From the NCBI GenBank assembly GCA_024181965.1, contig BQXS01010833.1, positions 6,943 through 33,091 on the forward strand: 26,149 bases of DNA. The letters are read 5' to 3'. The stretch comes from Aduncisulcus paluster. Lineage: Eukaryota; Fornicata. Below are positions 23,160 through 26,149 of the stretch, piece after piece. Numbering within the stretch: the first letter of the stretch is position 1; each line of letters starts with the position of its first letter. Position numbers and translations under genes: made by a program. Below the pieces are notes generated by a model, which saw nothing but the letters and a program-made list of their open reading frames with translations, was not told where the DNA came from and did no database searches.

Positions 23160-26149
23160 CTACTTCTTCTTTGTTTTGTTGTTTGCAATCTTTGGAAGTC
23201 TGACAGGCCGAGGATTAACGCCAAATATACTTCCAACCTTTGGTTTTGCACTCCCCAAAGAAGATCTATTTTGGGACGATCCTGAGTAAGTTCTATCTCC
23301 ACTTTGATGGCCATCTGAAGTAAGCTCTCTATCTCCTTCTTCTTCCATAATAACGGTTGATATCAATGATGTAGGTTTGCTTGCGGACATTGGTTTGATT
23401 CTTCCTGATGCCCCTAACGAATGGTGTGGAGAATGATACGGATTAGATCCATGAACACTCACTTTAAGATTACTGTTCCCACTTGAAGCATGTGAACTAC
23501 CTTTCAAGGCACCATCGTCCAAGTGAATACCTTTGGTGACAGTCCGGGATGAACGTTCCAAGAGAGCCTCCTGTTCCATCGTGGCAAACTCACCAGATGG
23601 ACTACTACAAATCCCACGTGAAGATGAAGGGAGTTGACCATGGGCACGAGAAGAGGTGAAATCGGTCAGAGAATTAATAGTAAGGTCTTCCTCTTTCCCA
23701 AGTAAATTCTTCCCGCCACCAGAGTCAAAAATACTCAAAAGAGGTCTATTTTTAGCCACACTACGTTCGGTCATGGATGTTCTTGTCTTAGAGTCCATTC
23801 CAACCCCTACAACGTACGGTAATCCATCGTTATTACTGTAAACATCATGGATACTTGAAGTGCGAGTTCGATCAGCATACGAGGAACTTGAAGAAGAATA
23901 TGTCATAGGCCTTGTCCCATTGCTTAATCTTGCATGGATGCTGCTGATATGAGATGTTCCGGGCTGGTGGGATTGAAAAGAAGAACCTGAAGAATCTAAT
24001 TGAAGGTTGGGAGGAGGCAAAAACCTAGAATATACATTGGGAACAGTCGATTTGAATCCACATCCCATGACTCGTTGTCTCTTTGGCGATTGAGAGGATA
24101 GGACATTGGATCCACCGTACAATAGAGGGTAAGAAACGTTCGAAAGCACAACAACTTGGTCAAGAGCCATCAATAAGAGTCTAATCCTTGTCGACCGAAT
24201 GGCTGCAATTCGACGGTTCCAAAATGAGGCCTTATTCAAGTGTGCAGCTTGGAGCCTTTCAAAAGTTGATACGATATTTTGTTTTGTTGAGGCATACTTC
24301 AATTTGTGACCACGTTCATTCATATTCTCATTTGCTTCACAACATATTCCCCTGAGCTTTTCTTCATCATTGAGCATATTTGAAATCATTGCCGCTTCTC
24401 TTAAATGGTCTTTCTTTTTCTTTTCGGTATCAGAAATCAATTTTACGAGTTGTCCATCACTTTTATAAACTCTGGCAATATAACTAAATATATTCCAATG
24501 ATGGGACTGACCCTCTGGCACATAAGCTGAGGACGACAATGATGGAACCTTCATGTGAGTGAAACCATGTGATATGTTGCCATCTTCAGGTATTGTAGGA
24601 TGTGTGACACTCAGAATATGCTTGTTCATCAGACCGGTCTCGAAGGAATGTATGCCTTGCTCACCAGATGCACCTGTTGATGGAGCTCCTTCTGCAACCA
24701 TCTTAAGCATTCTGTCAGCATCCCATTCTCCGTCACTCTCGCTTCCTCTTCTCCTCATTGTTCCTTCCAATAAACCCTCAGCAAATGAAATCAGATCACT
24801 GCTGAAATGCATAATTTGTGGATCAACTGATTCATCAGATTCTTCGCCTCTCTCTCGTTTTCCCTCAATTTCTAACTTCATCTCCCGGACACGCTGTATC
24901 TTTTCAAGAAGGGACATAACGACGGCTTGGGCATGCTGATACTGATTGTGTGCAAGCTTAGTAACAAATACAAGCCCATCATTGAATGCATGGATATTAT
25001 TAGCACCTTGAGAAACTCCAGGCCCCATGACGCCACGTTGAAAGCCATCATCTCCCATTCCACCCATTCCATGACCAGTAGCTCCATCAAGATCATCTCT
25101 CCGAGGCGTGTTATATTTGAATGAGCCAAATTGATTGGGAACCTGTTCCCCAGAAAGCGAATTACCATCCATATCCATCGATTCTCCTTGTTGTGGAATA
25201 AATTGAGATGATGTCAAATGGAAAGAAGATGAATGGTGATCACGGAACGAATCGGGACGACCGCTTCTGTGATCATATGCTTGACGAGATTGAGAAGATC
25301 TGACACTGTCGCTCCCACGACTCCGCGTCGAAAAGCCACCATTTCTCTGGCTGGAACCTGAATTCCTACTACGTCTTCGTTTAGCATCTTCCATCCATTC
25401 ATGATGCTCCAAATTTCTCTCCATCACATCTTCATCACTCACGGTGGCAAGAGATTGAACCTGGGAATTCAGAGAACTCAATAGACGGCGAACAGACGAT
25501 GCTGCACCCGATGTTCTACTTGCTTGAGCAGACCTTTGTGAACTACGAGCACCTTTACGGCTGCTACCGGCAGATCCACCGGTTCCACCCCGTGACTTGA
25601 CACGAGCTTGAGCTCTGGATATGGATTGTGACAATTCCCTTTGTTTCTCTCTTAATTCTTGTTCTCGCACCCTCTTAGCCTCTTCTCGCTCTTCTTTCAA
25701 GTGTTGCATCCGACGTTTGACCTCGTCTTCATGCAATTTCTTCTGTTTAGCTCTTTCTTCTCTCTCTAATTCCCTCTTCTTCTTCTCTTCCTCTCTCAAT
25801 TTTTTAGCAGCTTCTTCTCTCTCACGCTCTTTTTCTCTTCGTTTTTGACGTTCTTCACGGGCCTTAATAACAGCCTGGCGTTCAAGATCTTTTCGTTCCT
25901 TTTCGGCAGAATCATCGGTTTCCGCCGGGACCAATTGTTCGAACTCTTCGGCTTTCTTCTCCAAATCCAATATGGCATCCCGTAATTCTTGGTTTTTCCC
26001 TTCAAGATCAGCCAAAGCCTTCTCAAGTAAATCAATTTCTCTTTCTCTCGCCTCAACTTCTTGTTCCACCATTCGCATTTCCTCTTGAGTAAGTTCTTTC
26101 TCCTTCTCATATTCAAGTTCTCTGGCCTTTTCTGCATGTTCTCTCATAT
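23160..26149 (-). CDS. coiled-coil, Ser-rich protein of unknown function, 5' end beyond window
   Basis: The frame is open from the right edge to TAG at 23160, 995 codons from the first visible Met at 26147; the true start is probably outside. The first 180 visible residues are an almost uninterrupted charged coiled coil (heptads of Glu, Lys, Arg and Leu, for example QEVEAREREIDLLEKALADL). Then come about 120 Ser/Arg/Gly-rich residues (RGGTGGSAGSSRKGARSSQR), a more ordered, partly helical middle (QYQHAQAVVMSLLEKIQRVREM), another helical segment around VKLISDTEKKKKDHLREAAM, and a Ser-rich, probably disordered C-terminal third ending in basic KIANNKTKKK. No catalytic motif or transmembrane segment is seen. 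The architecture suits a cytoskeletal or scaffold protein, but this is only a guess from composition. Confidence 0.8.
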   Translation of the reverse strand, partial: MREHAEKARELEYEKEKELTQEEMRMVEQEVEAREREIDLLEKALADLEGKNQELRDAILDLEKKAEEFEQLVPAETDDSAEKERKDLERQAVIKAREERQKRREKEREREEAAKKLREEEKKKRELEREERAKQKKLHEDEVKRRMQHLKEEREEAKRVREQELREKQRELSQSISRAQARVKSRGGTGGSAGSSRKGARSSQRSAQASRTSGAASSVRRLLSSLNSQVQSLATVSDEDVMERNLEHHEWMEDAKRRRSRNSGSSQRNGGFSTRSRGSDSVRSSQSRQAYDHRSGRPDSFRDHHSSSFHLTSSQFIPQQGESMDMDGNSLSGEQVPNQFGSFKYNTPRRDDLDGATGHGMGGMGDDGFQRGVMGPGVSQGANNIHAFNDGLVFVTKLAHNQYQHAQAVVMSLLEKIQRVREMKLEIEGKRERGEESDESVDPQIMHFSSDLISFAEGLLEGTMRRRGSESDGEWDADRMLKMVAEGAPSTGASGEQGIHSFETGLMNKHILSVTHPTIPEDGNISHGFTHMKVPSLSSSAYVPEGQSHHWNIFSYIARVYKSDGQLVKLISDTEKKKKDHLREAAMISNMLNDEEKLRGICCEANENMNERGHKLKYASTKQNIVSTFERLQAAHLNKASFWNRRIAAIRSTRIRLLLMALDQVVVLSNVSYPLLYGGSNVLSSQSPKRQRVMGCGFKSTVPNVYSRFLPPPNLQLDSSGSSFQSHQPGTSHISSIHARLSNGTRPMTYSSSSSSYADRTRTSSIHDVYSNNDGLPYVVGVGMDSKTRTSMTERSVAKNRPLLSIFDSGGGKNLLGKEEDLTINSLTDFTSSRAHGQLPSSSRGICSSPSGEFATMEQEALLERSSRTVTKGIHLDDGALKGSSHASSGNSNLKVSVHGSNPYHSPHHSLGASGRIKPMSASKPTSLISTVIMEEEGDRELTSDGHQSGDRTYSGSSQNRSSLGSAKPKVGSIFGVNPRPVRLPKIANNKTKKK

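Overview
This window comes from a eukaryotic nuclear genome, most likely a free-living, low-oxygen-tolerant or anaerobic protist. The evidence is eukaryotic EF-1alpha, Sec61 alpha, cytosolic ribosomal protein eS28, a cullin and the meiotic MutS homologue MSH5, together with short GT-AG introns. TAA, TAG and TGA all end genes here, so the code is standard. Intergenic DNA is AT-rich and short. Several divergent proteins are swollen by Ser and Glu tracts encoded by TCT/GAA triplet runs. A pyruvate formate-lyase activating enzyme points to anaerobic fermentation. The combination recalls free-living Fornicata (Metamonada, Carpediemonas or Aduncisulcus type), but that placement is inference.

Layout from left to right. 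1-3816 (-): 5' 1244 codons of MSH5, running off the left edge, with a predicted 84-nt intron after codon 3. 4241-5608 (-): EF-1alpha. 5977-7692 (+): a three-part protein with an H-protein-like domain lacking the lipoyl lysine, an adenylate kinase, and a conserved C-terminal domain. 7834-8490 (-): a wrecked pseudogene of the two-repeat family whose longer member lies at 17561-18649. 8984-12398 (-): one large zinc-finger/LRR protein split by a frameshift at a Ser-codon run, or two adjacent ORFs. 12680-15763 (-): a divergent, enlarged cullin. 15965-17020 (+): a membrane-anchored GDPD-fold protein without its catalytic residues. 17561-18649 (+): a two-repeat protein of unknown function whose C-terminal tail is shifted out of frame. 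19036-19948 (-): PFL activase with a 64-nt intron. 20471-20889 (+): eS28 with a 218-nt intron after codon 2. 21146-22624 (+): Sec61 alpha. 23160-26149 (-): a coiled-coil protein, 5' end beyond the window.

The genes do not form a pathway. They mix translation (EF-1alpha, eS28), secretion (Sec61 alpha), ubiquitin ligation (cullin), meiosis (MSH5), energy metabolism (PFL activase, adenylate kinase) and lineage-specific proteins. No mobile element, CRISPR, rRNA or convincing tRNA was found. The most notable points are the H-protein/adenylate kinase fusion, the GDPD pseudoenzyme, the degenerate paralogue that exposes a frameshift in its intact relative, three introns all within the first 12 codons, and clustered perfect palindromes in two divergent promoter regions.
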